Positions 25,130-34,999 of a DNA stretch of 64,000 nt are shown here, in pieces. The stretch is from Flavobacterium agrisoli (GTDB taxonomy: Bacteria; Bacteroidota; Bacteroidia; Flavobacteriales; Flavobacteriaceae): assembly GCF_016522065.1 (NCBI RefSeq), contig NZ_JAEHFV010000001.1, positions 496,001 through 560,000 on the forward strand, read 5' to 3'. The notes beneath the pieces were generated by a model. The model did not search any database and had not been told where the DNA came from. It saw only the letters and a program-made list of their open reading frames with translations. Each line of letters begins with the position of its first letter. The first letter of the stretch is position 1. The position numbers were made by a program, and so were the translations under genes.

Positions 25130-28100
25130 ATGAATTATTTTTCATTTTACAAGGGTGGAAAGGTGCTTTATTGCCTTATTTTAACGGGGCTTCTATTGAC
25201 TTTTTCCACCGTTTATTCTAGAAATTTTCGAAATTCCAAAATGCCTCCCTACCAGCAACATCTGGTCCAAGGTATTGTAAGTGACGGTTCTTCTCCTCTG
25301 CCAGGAGTTACAATTACCCTTAAAAGCAATAAAAATACAGTTGTAATCACAGATTACAATGGGCATTATTCCATTGCAGCTTCTCCGAAGGATACGCTTA
25401 TTGTATCCTTTATAGGATTTAAGACTTACGTCGCTTCTGTAAATGGAAGAAATACTATTGATATACGAATGCAGTATGATGCCACTACGCTTCAGGAAGT
25501 TCGGGTCAATGCAGGATATTATTCAGTTAAGGAAAGCGAACGCACCGGAAGTATTGCCAAAATCACATCAAAGGATATCGAGAAGCAGTCTTCGCCAAAT
25601 GTTCTCGGAGCAATGCAGGGAAGAATGGCAGGTGTGGAAATTATCCAGGACAGCGGTTCTCCAGGAGGAGCTTTCCAAATCAAAATCCGAGGACAGAACA
25701 GCCTGCGCTCTGATGCCAACCAGCCGCTGTATATTATAGATGGCGTGCCTTATTCCTCAGAAACGCTCGGGGCCACACTTACATCCGGAGGCTCACCGAC
25801 AATGACCAGTCCTCTGAATTCGATAAATCCAACAGATATCGAAAGTGTTGAAGTCTTAAAAGACGGAGATGCAACAGCAATTTACGGTTCCAGAGGAGCT
25901 AATGGTGTGGTATTAATCTCCACTAAAAAAGGACGGGCAGGAAAAACAAAGCTGGTGATAAATTCCTCAACGGGAATTGGGAAGGTCACAAAAATGCTGG
26001 ATCTAATGCGTACTGATCAGTATCTGGATATGAGACGCATGGCATTCGCTAATGACGGAATAACCAATTATCCTGCCAATGCCTACGATGTAAATGGAAC
26101 ATGGGACCAGAACCGATACACTGACTGGCAGAAACAACTCATTGGAGGAACTGCACAGATCCTGAACCTGCAGGCATCCCTAAGCGGCGGATCTGAAAAA
26201 AACCAGTTTCTGCTAAGCGGAAATACACGAAGCGAGACGACCGTATTTCCTGACGATTTCAAATACAACAGAGGAACTGTACATTTTAGCTACAACCACA
26301 TCTCGGAAGACGAAAAATTCAGACTCAATTTTTCAGCAGGGTACACCAGCCAGAAAAACTATCAGCCTGCGGCAGACCTTACTCGAATTTCCAGAACGCT
26401 TGCACCTAATGCTCCAGCATTATTTGATCAGAGCGGTAACCTTAACTGGGAAAATAATACATGGCAGAATCCGCTTGCCAATTACGAGTCAAAATTTCAC
26501 TCCCAAATAAATGACCTGACCGCCAATGCTTTACTATCTTATAATCTTACTGCAAATTTAGTGGCAAAGGCTAATTTTGGCTATACCGATCTTAGAAATT
26601 ATGAAACCCTTACCCAGCCTTCAACAATGTACAATCCTTCATTGGGTCTTGATAGCAAAAGTTCTGTACTAAACACTAATCTGACTCTCCGAAGTTCATG
26701 GATTGCTGAACCACAGATTACATGGAACTTTAATGCCGGAAGAGCAAAAGTAGAGACGCTTATAGGTTCGACATTTCAAAGCCAGAATACCAACAGGCGC
26801 TTTGAATCAGGCTTTGGCTTCTCAAGCAACAGCCTCATTTACAATCTTGCATCGGCAACACTGAAAGTTGTCGATCTCAGCGATGAGACAATTTATAAAT
26901 ATCAGGCTTTGTTCGCACGCGTGAATTATAATTTTGAAGGACGCTACATACTAAATTTAACTGCCAGAAGAGACGGATCAAGCCGTTTTGGACCGGGAAA
27001 ACAGTTTGCATCGTTTGGGGCAGCCGGCGTCGCATGGGTTTTCTCAAATGAAGCATTTTTAAAAAACAGCAGTATCTTAAGTTTTGGAAAGCTGCGCCTC
27101 AGCTACGGAACAACTGGAAATGATCAGATTGGAGACTATCAGTTCATAGACACGTACACCTCAACAGCAAACACTTATCAGGGAATTACTGGCCTGCAGC
27201 CCAGCCGGCTTTTTAATGCAGACTTTGGGTGGGAAACCAACAGGAAATTTGAAGCAGCGCTTGAAATAGGACTATTGAATGATCGTCTTTTTCTCACAGG
27301 GGCACTTTACCTGAATACCTCCTCCAACCAGCTGGTCGGACTTCCGCTCCCCGGAACTGCAGGTTTTACTTCCCTGACAGCAAATCTTGATGCGTCGGTT
27401 CAGAATAAAGGTCTTGAGTTTACTTTTAGGTCTGTGAATATGCAGTCCAAAAATTTTGAATGGACTACAACTTTCAATATATCAGCCAATAAAAACAAAC
27501 TGCTTTCATACCCTGGCCTTGAGAGTTCCTCCAATGCTAACCGTTATGTAATTGGGCATTCCATAAATATTAATAAGCTTTATAACTATGTAGGCATAAA
27601 CCCGCAGAACGGCGCATACAACTTTTATGACTTTAATAATGACGGGCAGATTACATCAATTGACGACAGGCAGTCCTTAGTTGATTTAAATCCAAAATTT
27701 TTCGGTGGCATACAGAATGACATACGCTATAAGAACCTGCAAGTCGACTTCCTTTTCCAATTCGTAAAGCAGCAGGCCTTTGCCTATCTGCCGGCTGTGC
27801 CGGGCAGCTTCACAAACCAGCTGGGATCTTTGGATAACTTCTGGCAGACGGCAGATGTCCCTGCCGATTATCAAAAATTAACTACTGGAACAAACAGCGT
27901 ATTGAATACTGCTTATACCAGGTTCAAAACCAGTGATGCTGCTCTTGAGGATGCCTCATTTATTAGACTGAAAAGCATTTCGCTTTCTTATGATATTCCG
28001 GGTTCGTTTTCAAAAAACGTAAAAAGCAGAATATATTTTCAGGGACAAAACCTGCTTACTTTCTCCCCTTACAAAGGTGGAGATCCAGAATTTAAGCTAG

Positions 28101-28156
28101 CAGGCTATCTTCCTCCTCTAAAAACCTATACAGTAGGAATACAGTTAACTTTTTAA
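25130..28156 (+). CDS. SusC/RagA-family TonB-dependent receptor
   Basis: 1008 aa outer-membrane importer. A signal peptide (about 1-30) is followed by a carboxypeptidase-regulatory-like domain (about 45-125; VQGIVSDGSSPLPGV and DYNGHYSI). The plug domain has IRGQNSLRSDANQPLYIIDG near 185-205 and the SusC signature GSRGANGVVLISTKKG near 255. A C-terminal 22-strand-type barrel completes the protein. It works with the adjacent SusD lipoprotein to import a ligand, probably peptide or glycan. The S9 peptidase next door favours peptides (inference). Gap to susD-like gene is 10 bp. Confidence 0.95.
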   Translation: MNYFSFYKGGKVLYCLILTGLLLTFSTVYSRNFRNSKMPPYQQHLVQGIVSDGSSPLPGVTITLKSNKNTVVITDYNGHYSIAASPKDTLIVSFIGFKTYVASVNGRNTIDIRMQYDATTLQEVRVNAGYYSVKESERTGSIAKITSKDIEKQSSPNVLGAMQGRMAGVEIIQDSGSPGGAFQIKIRGQNSLRSDANQPLYIIDGVPYSSETLGATLTSGGSPTMTSPLNSINPTDIESVEVLKDGDATAIYGSRGANGVVLISTKKGRAGKTKLVINSSTGIGKVTKMLDLMRTDQYLDMRRMAFANDGITNYPANAYDVNGTWDQNRYTDWQKQLIGGTAQILNLQASLSGGSEKNQFLLSGNTRSETTVFPDDFKYNRGTVHFSYNHISEDEKFRLNFSAGYTSQKNYQPAADLTRISRTLAPNAPALFDQSGNLNWENNTWQNPLANYESKFHSQINDLTANALLSYNLTANLVAKANFGYTDLRNYETLTQPSTMYNPSLGLDSKSSVLNTNLTLRSSWIAEPQITWNFNAGRAKVETLIGSTFQSQNTNRRFESGFGFSSNSLIYNLASATLKVVDLSDETIYKYQALFARVNYNFEGRYILNLTARRDGSSRFGPGKQFASFGAAGVAWVFSNEAFLKNSSILSFGKLRLSYGTTGNDQIGDYQFIDTYTSTANTYQGITGLQPSRLFNADFGWETNRKFEAALEIGLLNDRLFLTGALYLNTSSNQLVGLPLPGTAGFTSLTANLDASVQNKGLEFTFRSVNMQSKNFEWTTTFNISANKNKLLSYPGLESSSNANRYVIGHSININKLYNYVGINPQNGAYNFYDFNNDGQITSIDDRQSLVDLNPKFFGGIQNDIRYKNLQVDFLFQFVKQQAFAYLPAVPGSFTNQLGSLDNFWQTADVPADYQKLTTGTNSVLNTAYTRFKTSDAALEDASFIRLKSISLSYDIPGSFSKNVKSRIYFQGQNLLTFSPYKGGDPEFKLAGYLPPLKTYTVGIQLTF

Positions 28157-28166
28157 ATCATACAGC

Positions 28167-29549
28167 ATGAAAATTCTAATCACATCAATAGCCTTTTTTA
28201 CCTTGTTCATGTTTGCGTTCCTGATTACAGGCTGCGAGAATTTCGTGGATGTGGAACTCCCGGACTCGCAGCTGACTGGAACAAAAGTTTTTGAAGACCC
28301 GGCAACAGCTAATGCCGCCATGACCGATATTTATTCAAAAATGCGTGATACGGGAATCCTCACCGGTCTCTCAGGAGGGATATCCTCCAACCTTGGAATG
28401 TACGCCGATGAACTGATATATTATGGCTCGGATGTCGTACCGGGACTTCCCTATGCCAATAGTCTGGAACCTACAAGCGCCATTGTATCAACCTACTGGA
28501 ATGAAAGCTATCATCAGATTTACTGCTGCAATGCGGTTATAGAAAGCACAGAGAAATCTTCTTCCCTGACTTATGCCGAGAAGAAAAAATTACAAGGAGA
28601 AGCTCTTTTCGTACGCGGACTTATTCACCTTTACCTTCTCAACATGTATGGCGATATCCCGTACATCACAGGGACAGATTATGAAATAAACAGACAGGTG
28701 GGCAGATTGCCATCCGAGAAAGTATATGAAAATATTGCAAATGATCTCAATAAAGCCGTCGGTTTACTTCCTTTGGAATATATTTCTGCCGAACGGGTTC
28801 GTCCTAATCGATCAGCAGCCTATGCCGTACTTGCCAGAACTTTTCTTTATCAAGGGAAATGGGCGGAGGCTTCCAATGCCGCTTCAGCAGTGCTCAATAA
28901 TCCGATTTACGTTTGGGAGGGCAGCCTTAACCGCATATTTCTCAAAGGCAGTACCACTACAATTTGGCAGTTTATGCCAAAAAGAGCCGGAAACAATGCA
29001 GATGAAGGTGCCTCATTCATTTTTAATTCCGGTCCTCCCTCCACCCGAGCATTAAGCAACAGCCTTGTTAATTCATTTGAGAATGGAGATCTGCGAAGAA
29101 CCAATTGGATTAGATCGATCAGCAATCCATCAGGAGTCTGGTACCATGCTTATAAATATAAACAGAATGCAAATACTGGGACAAGCGTTGAATACTCCAT
29201 TGTATTGAGAATTGCAGAACAATATCTGATACGATCAGAAGCAAGAGCCATGCAGGGAGACCTAATAGGAGCAAAAGAAGACCTCAATAAAATACGTCAC
29301 AATGCAGGACTTTCCGACACTCCTGCAATTACTGCCGATGAAATTGTAAATGCAGTCCAAAAAGAAAGAAGATCTGAGTTTTTCTGCGAATATGGCCAGC
29401 GTTTCTTTGATCTTAAAAGAACCAACCAGCTTGATTCAGTACTGGAAGCGGTAAAACCCGGCTGGGAAAGCACTGATAATTTATGGCCGATTCCCGAGAA
29501 GGAACTTTTGGCAAACCCTTTTTTAAAACCTCAGAATCCTGGATATTAA
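28167..29549 (+). CDS. SusD/RagB-family nutrient-binding lipoprotein
   Basis: 460 aa surface lipoprotein. The signal peptide ends in a lipobox at ITGC (Cys23). Helical SusD-like N-terminal and C-terminal domains include the QGEALFVRGLIHLYLLNMYG stretch near 145-165 and the terminal FFDLKRTNQLD/ NLWPIPEKEL motifs typical of the family. It forms the lid of the SusC channel. It is co-transcribed with susC and the S9 peptidase. The SusD length is slightly short of typical (about 500-550). Confidence 0.94.
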   Translation: MKILITSIAFFTLFMFAFLITGCENFVDVELPDSQLTGTKVFEDPATANAAMTDIYSKMRDTGILTGLSGGISSNLGMYADELIYYGSDVVPGLPYANSLEPTSAIVSTYWNESYHQIYCCNAVIESTEKSSSLTYAEKKKLQGEALFVRGLIHLYLLNMYGDIPYITGTDYEINRQVGRLPSEKVYENIANDLNKAVGLLPLEYISAERVRPNRSAAYAVLARTFLYQGKWAEASNAASAVLNNPIYVWEGSLNRIFLKGSTTTIWQFMPKRAGNNADEGASFIFNSGPPSTRALSNSLVNSFENGDLRRTNWIRSISNPSGVWYHAYKYKQNANTGTSVEYSIVLRIAEQYLIRSEARAMQGDLIGAKEDLNKIRHNAGLSDTPAITADEIVNAVQKERRSEFFCEYGQRFFDLKRTNQLDSVLEAVKPGWESTDNLWPIPEKELLANPFLKPQNPGY

Positions 29550-29558
29550 AACTATACA

Positions 29559-32198
29559 ATGAAACAGCATATACAACTTGTGTACAGATTTTTTGCTGTA
29601 CTCATACTTGGATTAGTAGCCTGTCCCGCTTCGGGACAGGATCTAATCCAAAGACAGCTCACAAAAGATGACTATAATTTATGGTGCCGGCTTGAAACTG
29701 ATAAGATATCAGAAAACGGGCGTTGGATAAGCTATGCGCTTCGATACGAATCCCGACTGGATACCCTTTTTGTAAAAAGTACTTATACAAGTGCAAAATA
29801 TGAAATTGCAGGAGCTCTAAATGGGCAATTCGCCTCTGAAGATATATTCGCATGTCTTGACCAAAAGGAAAATCTTCATCTTGTGAATCTGATTTCAGGA
29901 AATTCAATTTTAATTAAAAGGGTAAAGAAATTTGATTTTTCTGGTGACGGCCGATTCCTAATAAGTCTAGAATCCAATGACGATAGCTCAATGAACCTAA
30001 CCATTCGGAAAAAAAACGGAAAGCTGGTCCAGAGGATAGAAAATGTAACACAATACGCAATCAATAATTCAGGAAATGCGCTTTTATATTCTACTGCGCA
30101 AAGCGGCAGTCAAAATGCAGGTCTTGTCAATTTGAAACAAAAAATTAGCATTCGGGATGTAATTCAAAATATCCATTCTGATATTAAAAGCCTTACCTTG
30201 TCTGAGGATGGCAGTACAGCTGCTTTTTACACACAGGATAGTTTGTCCACACATTTGTATTACTATCAGCTCCCTTCAGGAAGTGTATCTGTTTTAAAAG
30301 ATCTTCCAGCTGACTCTTTCGATAATAAAATTATTACTATTGACAGCAGCGTACCCTTGAAAATATCAGATGATAACCGCTCTGTCTTTTTCGCTTATAA
30401 AAATTCCGTTCACACCATAATGCAAAATCCAGTTGTTGAATTATGGAAAAATGATGATAAGTACCTTTATCCAAACACAGTCCTCGCGCAAAGTTACAAC
30501 AAACCTTTTCTGGCAGTCTGGTACCCTAAAATAAAATTGGCTCATCCGCTCAGCAGTGAGAAATATTCATGGGCAGCTCTAACCGGAAATCAAAATTATG
30601 CAATGGTAGCTGACGTGCTTCAATATGAACCCCAATACGATCTTTTTGCGCCAATGGACTATTATTTAGTCAATATTTCCACTAATGAAAAAGACCTGAT
30701 CGTCAGTAATCAGTCTGGACATATACGCTACATGCAGTTTTCTCCGAACGGCAGTTATATCTGTTATTATAAGAATGATTCATGGCATCTATATGATATC
30801 AATAAAAAGAAAAGCAGCAATTTAACTCTTAATTCCAGCTACTCTTCCGAAGATTTGGAAGACCCTCTCAACCGAAAAAAAGTTTCATTCGAGTTTTATG
30901 CCTGGTCTTCCGACGGCAGGTCAATTTTATTCTATGATAAATACGATATCTGGCAGTTTTTTATAAATGGAAATCCTCCAATAAGACTGACCAATGGAAA
31001 AGAAAAACGAATTCGCTTCAGGTTTGCATCCTTGCAGAAAGAAAGAAAAAGATCAAATTATTCAAGTGTAAAAAGCCTGGATATTAATATAAATGCAAAA
31101 AAAATAGTAGAGGTATTCGATACCATGAACGGAGCATCAGGATACTCTGTCCTTGATCATGAAAAAGGCCTGCAGCCTTTAATTTTTGCCGATGCCAGAA
31201 TTTCAAATATCCGTAAGGCCGCTAAACGGGATATATATTGTTTTGAATCTGAAAACTTTGATAAATCTCCAACCCTTGTTTTAAAATATGAAAAAGAATC
31301 AAAATTAAAAACCATTGCCCAGACCAACCCGCAGCAGAAAAGTTTTTATTGGGGACATTCCGAGATGATTCACTACAAAGATTATCAAAATAATACCAGC
31401 AGTGGAGCCTTATTCTATCCTGCCGGATATAATCCTAAAAAGAAATATCCAATGGTAGTTTACATCTATGAGAAACTTTCCCACAAAGTGCATCATTATA
31501 TAACTCCAAGCAGCCGCAGTACAAATGGTTTTAATATTGCTCACCTTACTTCGAACGGTTATTTTGTTCTTATGCCGGACATCTATTATGAAAGAGGAAA
31601 TACGGGGATATCTACGACTCAATGCGTTGAAAGTGCTGTAAAAGAAGTGATTGAAAAAGGACTTGTAGATTCTTTTCGAGTTGGAATTATGGGTCATTCC
31701 TTCGGCGGCTACGAGGTCGATTTTATAATTACGAATAGCACTATGTTTGCAGCTGCAGTTAGCGGCGCAGGAGTATCGGATAATATCAGAGGTTATCTTA
31801 CAGTCAATAGTGAATTTAATAATGCAGAAATCTGGAGATTTGAAAATCAGCAGTACAGAATGAAAGGATCTTTCTACGAAGATAAGGAATCCTATTTGAG
31901 AAATTCGCCCGTCTTCAATGCAAATAAAGTAAACACGCCGATTCTTATATGGACTGGTAAAAATGATAATAATGTTAAACCCGAACAATCTACAGCTTTT
32001 TTTCTTGCGCTTAGAAGACTCAATAAGAAAAGTGTCATGCTGCAGTATCCAAATGAAGGCCATACACTACTCTCTAAAAATCCGCAGGAAGATCTAAACA
32101 ATAAGATAATGGAATGGTTTGATTATTACTTAAAAGATGAATATCCAAAAGAATGGATAACATCTACTGATGAAAAAAAAAGTAATCTTAACCCTTAA
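29559..32198 (+). CDS. Exported prolyl oligopeptidase-family (S9) peptidase
   Basis: 879 aa. A signal peptide (about 1-27) precedes an N-terminal beta-propeller-type region (about 40-590) and a C-terminal alpha/beta hydrolase domain. The catalytic triad is visible: S714 in GHSFGG, D803 in TGKNDNN and H835 in PNEGH. It is predicted to work in the periplasm or at the outer membrane, cleaving peptides imported by the SusC/SusD pair encoded 9 bp upstream. It ends at a strong terminator. Peptide chain preference is not readable from sequence. Confidence 0.9.
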   Translation: MKQHIQLVYRFFAVLILGLVACPASGQDLIQRQLTKDDYNLWCRLETDKISENGRWISYALRYESRLDTLFVKSTYTSAKYEIAGALNGQFASEDIFACLDQKENLHLVNLISGNSILIKRVKKFDFSGDGRFLISLESNDDSSMNLTIRKKNGKLVQRIENVTQYAINNSGNALLYSTAQSGSQNAGLVNLKQKISIRDVIQNIHSDIKSLTLSEDGSTAAFYTQDSLSTHLYYYQLPSGSVSVLKDLPADSFDNKIITIDSSVPLKISDDNRSVFFAYKNSVHTIMQNPVVELWKNDDKYLYPNTVLAQSYNKPFLAVWYPKIKLAHPLSSEKYSWAALTGNQNYAMVADVLQYEPQYDLFAPMDYYLVNISTNEKDLIVSNQSGHIRYMQFSPNGSYICYYKNDSWHLYDINKKKSSNLTLNSSYSSEDLEDPLNRKKVSFEFYAWSSDGRSILFYDKYDIWQFFINGNPPIRLTNGKEKRIRFRFASLQKERKRSNYSSVKSLDININAKKIVEVFDTMNGASGYSVLDHEKGLQPLIFADARISNIRKAAKRDIYCFESENFDKSPTLVLKYEKESKLKTIAQTNPQQKSFYWGHSEMIHYKDYQNNTSSGALFYPAGYNPKKKYPMVVYIYEKLSHKVHHYITPSSRSTNGFNIAHLTSNGYFVLMPDIYYERGNTGISTTQCVESAVKEVIEKGLVDSFRVGIMGHSFGGYEVDFIITNSTMFAAAVSGAGVSDNIRGYLTVNSEFNNAEIWRFENQQYRMKGSFYEDKESYLRNSPVFNANKVNTPILIWTGKNDNNVKPEQSTAFFLALRRLNKKSVMLQYPNEGHTLLSKNPQEDLNNKIMEWFDYYLKDEYPKEWITSTDEKKSNLNP

Positions 32199-32202
32199 TA
32201 AA

Positions 32203-32239
32203 TATGCGGCCTTATTAACATAAAGCCGCATACTTTTTT
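32203..32239 (+). terminator. Terminator of the SusC-SusD-S9 operon
   Basis: Perfect 8-bp stem TATGCGGC/GCCGCATA (32203-32210, 32225-32232) followed by CTTTTTT, 5 bp after the S9 stop and before the convergent small gene. Confidence 0.85.
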
Positions 32240-32243
32240 AGAG

Positions 32244-32528
32244 TTAATTATCATCTAATTTATAAAGCTGGACGCTACATTGTCCAGCAGCATTTTTACG
32301 GAAAACCTGCTTGTTGTCACTATCTGCAGTACAGATAGGCGCAATATTATCAGGAGTACAGTTGACCTCTCTCTCCTCACACTGGTTTGGAGAATTATTG
32401 ATCTGGATCCACTCTGTTGTTAATGCTTTTTTTGAAGCATTGTCTCTCTCTGCCTTAGTGCCTACAGCACCTGCGCTGGCAAGTACAAATACTGCTGCCG
32501 GCAGAATCATTTTTACAATTGTGTTCAT
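32244..32528 (-). CDS. Small exported Cys-rich protein (DUF6520-like)
   Basis: 94 aa with a signal peptide (about 1-24, cut near GAVGTKA) and a mature domain holding four cysteines (NQCEE, VNCTP, PICTA, GQCSV), suggesting two disulfides. The size and pattern resemble the DUF6520 family seen in Bacteroidota near MauE-like proteins. It lies 77 bp downstream of the MauE-like gene on the same strand, so the pair may form a unit. The exact role is unknown; an oxidised periplasmic substrate of the MauE partner is one possibility. Confidence 0.6.
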   Translation of the reverse strand: MNTIVKMILPAAVFVLASAGAVGTKAERDNASKKALTTEWIQINNSPNQCEEREVNCTPDNIAPICTADSDNKQVFRKNAAGQCSVQLYKLDDN

Positions 32529-32605
32529 AATAAAATAATTTAGGTTTGATCTACTCTTTTATACAGGTTTTCAATCGTTAGTCCTGCTATCGGCCCGATA
32601 AATTA

Positions 32606-34090
32606 TTATAATTTTATTTTTAAATTCCTTTGAAGTGCATACCTGCTGAGCTCCGTACCGGCAATCACATAAACATTATTATCAAGTACCAGCATATCTC
32701 TCATTCTGCCGTCATTAGCATTATAAATGTAAACACTTGAAATGTATGATTTTGTTGAGAGATCATACACGTCTATTATCGAAGTGGTCTTCCACATCTG
32801 CTTGTCCTCATATCTTCCAGGAAGTGTCGAATTGACAAATAATTGGTTCTTTCTCACAGTACTCAGCCTGTTGACCACATAATCAGGTGAAGCTAATTTT
32901 CTCCTTCCCATTTCTTTAATGAATACAGGCTTTAATTTGGCTGTTTTATTGGTATCAATAGTATTACCCCTGAACTTTAACTGCAGCTGGTCATCAGTAA
33001 CAATAAATTCATTGCGGTAATAATACAGATAGGTAAAAATTTTACTTTCCACACTGTAATTCATCATTCCGTCCGTGTCAAAAAAACCGTCAATCTGCTT
33101 TTCAAGAAGATTGTCTTTAATGCTGCTTTGAAGGCCGTTTTTAAAAGAAAATATTCCCAGTATATTTTCTCCAGACTTTTCGCCCTGAGTTCTAAATGCG
33201 ATATGGACAGAATCAATCACTGCAGCATTTGAAAAATAATACCCGCTTTCTTTCATCAGAACCTCTGCTTTCCAATTGGAGATTTTACCTCTGTAGATTA
33301 TAGGCACTGTACCGTCAAGAAGAAAAAAATATGGCGGTGCTATTTTCACCTGTACAGATCGAAATGGATATTTATCATCCTTCAGTTCTATCTTAAAATT
33401 TTTCCTAATCTTAAGGGCAGTATCATAAGCGGTTATATAGAGAGGGGCAAGGCGGTCTGCCAGATATATTGTCCTTTTATCGCTGCCGGCAAAGTACAGA
33501 TTCTTACTATACAAGACTGTGGCTGAAGCTTTATTGCAGGACATATGAACATATTTCCTTATAAAAGGATTTTCCTTTTGTATCAGATACTGCGACGATA
33601 TATTCAGCATTACAAGTGTAAAAACAGCTGATAAAAAGATTGCCCCCAGATTTAGTTTTGTTCTTCTGCCTGCCCCATCAAAAAACAATATTGCCAGGCC
33701 GGCAAGGATAAGTGAAATAATATTAAAAATCAGATGTGCTTTCCATGTCATATTTTCCAGTATCCCTCCGCATGAGCAGGGAATGTTGGAAGTGAAATTC
33801 AAAATGATAAAAATGTAGACGGTAAAAAGAGACATTAAAATGAATGTTATGTACAGACCTTTTAATTTAAAACTGGGAATCACCAGCATAAGTGATACAG
33901 CAAGTTCGATAGTAATTATGCTGTAGGATACAATGCCTGCATAAGCACCTATTATCGAAGACTGCCCCAGCTGTGCCTGAAAATTTTCAAATTCCAATAC
34001 CTTACTGATTGCGGCATAAACAAACAGCAATATATAAAAAAGACTTACTGCCTCAATGAAATAATTTTTAAAACGGCTTCTTGAATTCAT
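32606..34090 (-). CDS. MauE/DoxX-like membrane protein with C-terminal extension
   Basis: 494 aa from the start chosen at 34090 (MNSRSRFKNYF). Earlier in-frame codons reach 34222 but lie upstream of a good minus-strand -7 element (34159-34166). The N-terminal 150 residues have four membrane helices with the MauE-type pattern; a cysteine pair CSC occurs in the IPCSCGGILE loop. MauE proteins partner with disulfide-forming machinery. A fifth helix follows, then a 300-aa periplasmic beta-rich domain (about 190-490) with no recognised family. It precedes the Cys-rich small protein. Confidence 0.7.
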   Translation of the reverse strand: MNSRSRFKNYFIEAVSLFYILLFVYAAISKVLEFENFQAQLGQSSIIGAYAGIVSYSIITIELAVSLMLVIPSFKLKGLYITFILMSLFTVYIFIILNFTSNIPCSCGGILENMTWKAHLIFNIISLILAGLAILFFDGAGRRTKLNLGAIFLSAVFTLVMLNISSQYLIQKENPFIRKYVHMSCNKASATVLYSKNLYFAGSDKRTIYLADRLAPLYITAYDTALKIRKNFKIELKDDKYPFRSVQVKIAPPYFFLLDGTVPIIYRGKISNWKAEVLMKESGYYFSNAAVIDSVHIAFRTQGEKSGENILGIFSFKNGLQSSIKDNLLEKQIDGFFDTDGMMNYSVESKIFTYLYYYRNEFIVTDDQLQLKFRGNTIDTNKTAKLKPVFIKEMGRRKLASPDYVVNRLSTVRKNQLFVNSTLPGRYEDKQMWKTTSIIDVYDLSTKSYISSVYIYNANDGRMRDMLVLDNNVYVIAGTELSRYALQRNLKIKL

Positions 34091-34158
34091 GTTCTTAAAA
34101 GTTTTATAAATCATACTGTTATTAAAAAAATCACATTTCATTACCTGAATGTCTATTG

Positions 34159-34166
34159 CAAATATA
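34159..34166 (-). promoter_or_regulatory. -7 element of the MauE-like gene
   Basis: On the minus strand the octamer reads TATATTTG, a perfect TAnnTTTG. The implied start near 34150 rules out the most upstream in-frame start codons of the MauE-like gene. The -33 element is poor. Confidence 0.5.
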
Positions 34167-34247
34167 GATACGAAATTTCGCATAAATACTTTAAAAATCA
34201 AGCCAAAAACTTTGAAAATCAAGCAGTTTTATATTTTAACGGACATC

Positions 34248-34283
34248 AAAAAAAAGCCTGCACTTTGTAAGAATCATGCAGGC
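34248..34283 (-). terminator. Terminator of the 96-aa gene
   Basis: GCCTGCA (34256-34262) with TGCAGGC (34277-34283) gives a perfect 7-bp stem, followed on the minus strand by eight T. It isolates the 96-aa gene from the MauE-like gene. Confidence 0.75.
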
Positions 34284-34309
34284 ATTAATCATAATGGTCG
34301 TTTTAGAAA

Positions 34310-34600
34310 TCAGCCTTTTATCGAGGCGCTGATTCCGGCAAGTTTTTCATGCAGTTCTATAAGTCCTACTTTCTGAAGGCACTCCTCTGAGAGACTCTCC
34401 AGTTCTGTCTTTCCCTGCTCGCTTATGCTCTCCAGAAGAACCGATGACCCCTCCCGGATTTTCAGCCCATCCTGTATCAGATGGCTTAAAAGCAGCACAT
34501 TTTTTCGTGAAATTTTCAGATCCATCTTCACTGTCTCATTCATGCCAGGGATACTCAGCACTGTATCAAAAACCTTGGCCGCATCATTTGCTGTAATCAT
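34310..34600 (-). CDS. Small helical protein near the mobilisation genes
   Basis: 96 aa, soluble, helical and acidic, without a recognised domain. The sequence has a repeated Leu/Glu pattern (LLESISEQGKTELESLSEE). It is divergent from the mobilisation genes across about 400 bp that hold the candidate oriT. A conjugation accessory or regulatory role is plausible only from position. Confidence 0.5.
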   Translation of the reverse strand: MITANDAAKVFDTVLSIPGMNETVKMDLKISRKNVLLLSHLIQDGLKIREGSSVLLESISEQGKTELESLSEECLQKVGLIELHEKLAGISASIKG

Positions 34601-34884
34601 AATTTATCATTTAAAAATTAATACTTCGCTCACCGTAAAATTATAAAGTATCCCCCCTATTTACCCTACTCAAAATTTGGGGAGGATTGCAGGGCATGTC
34701 TGCCTTTTCTAATTTAGCTCTCAGTTAGTTATTCCGTACTCGTTCATTATCATTTTTTGGAATTTCAAGGGAGGTTTTGAATTCGTCTTCCTTTAGATTT
34801 GATAGGCATGACAGGCACTAATAAACTGATTGGAAAAAGCTGAAAATGCCTTTTCGAAGCTTTCGGACTGCGGTTTTCTGCAGT

Positions 34885-34925
34885 CAGCAAGATGTCTGGT
34901 TGTATCACAACCAAAAATCTTGCTG
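34885..34925. other. Candidate oriT hairpin
   Basis: A 9-bp stem cagcaagat/atcttgctg (34885-34893, 34917-34925) encloses an inner stem ggttgt/acaacc (34898-34903, 34907-34912) with a 3-nt loop. It sits about 75 bp upstream of the ribbon-helix-helix accessory gene and the relaxase, exactly where oriT lies in Bacteroidota mobilisable elements. There is no T-run. The nick site is not identified. The rest of 34601-34999 holds no gene or clear terminator. Confidence 0.5.
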
Positions 34926-34999
34926 CCCCTCTGCTCGGAACTCGCTGGCAGTGAAACTTTAAGATTGAATGAAATTGAAACAATGAAAAAGAAAAGATC

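Noticed and set aside
31410..32063. 217-codon antisense frame inside the S9 peptidase gene
   Set aside because: The sense strand carries an intact catalytic triad; the antisense translation shows no domain.
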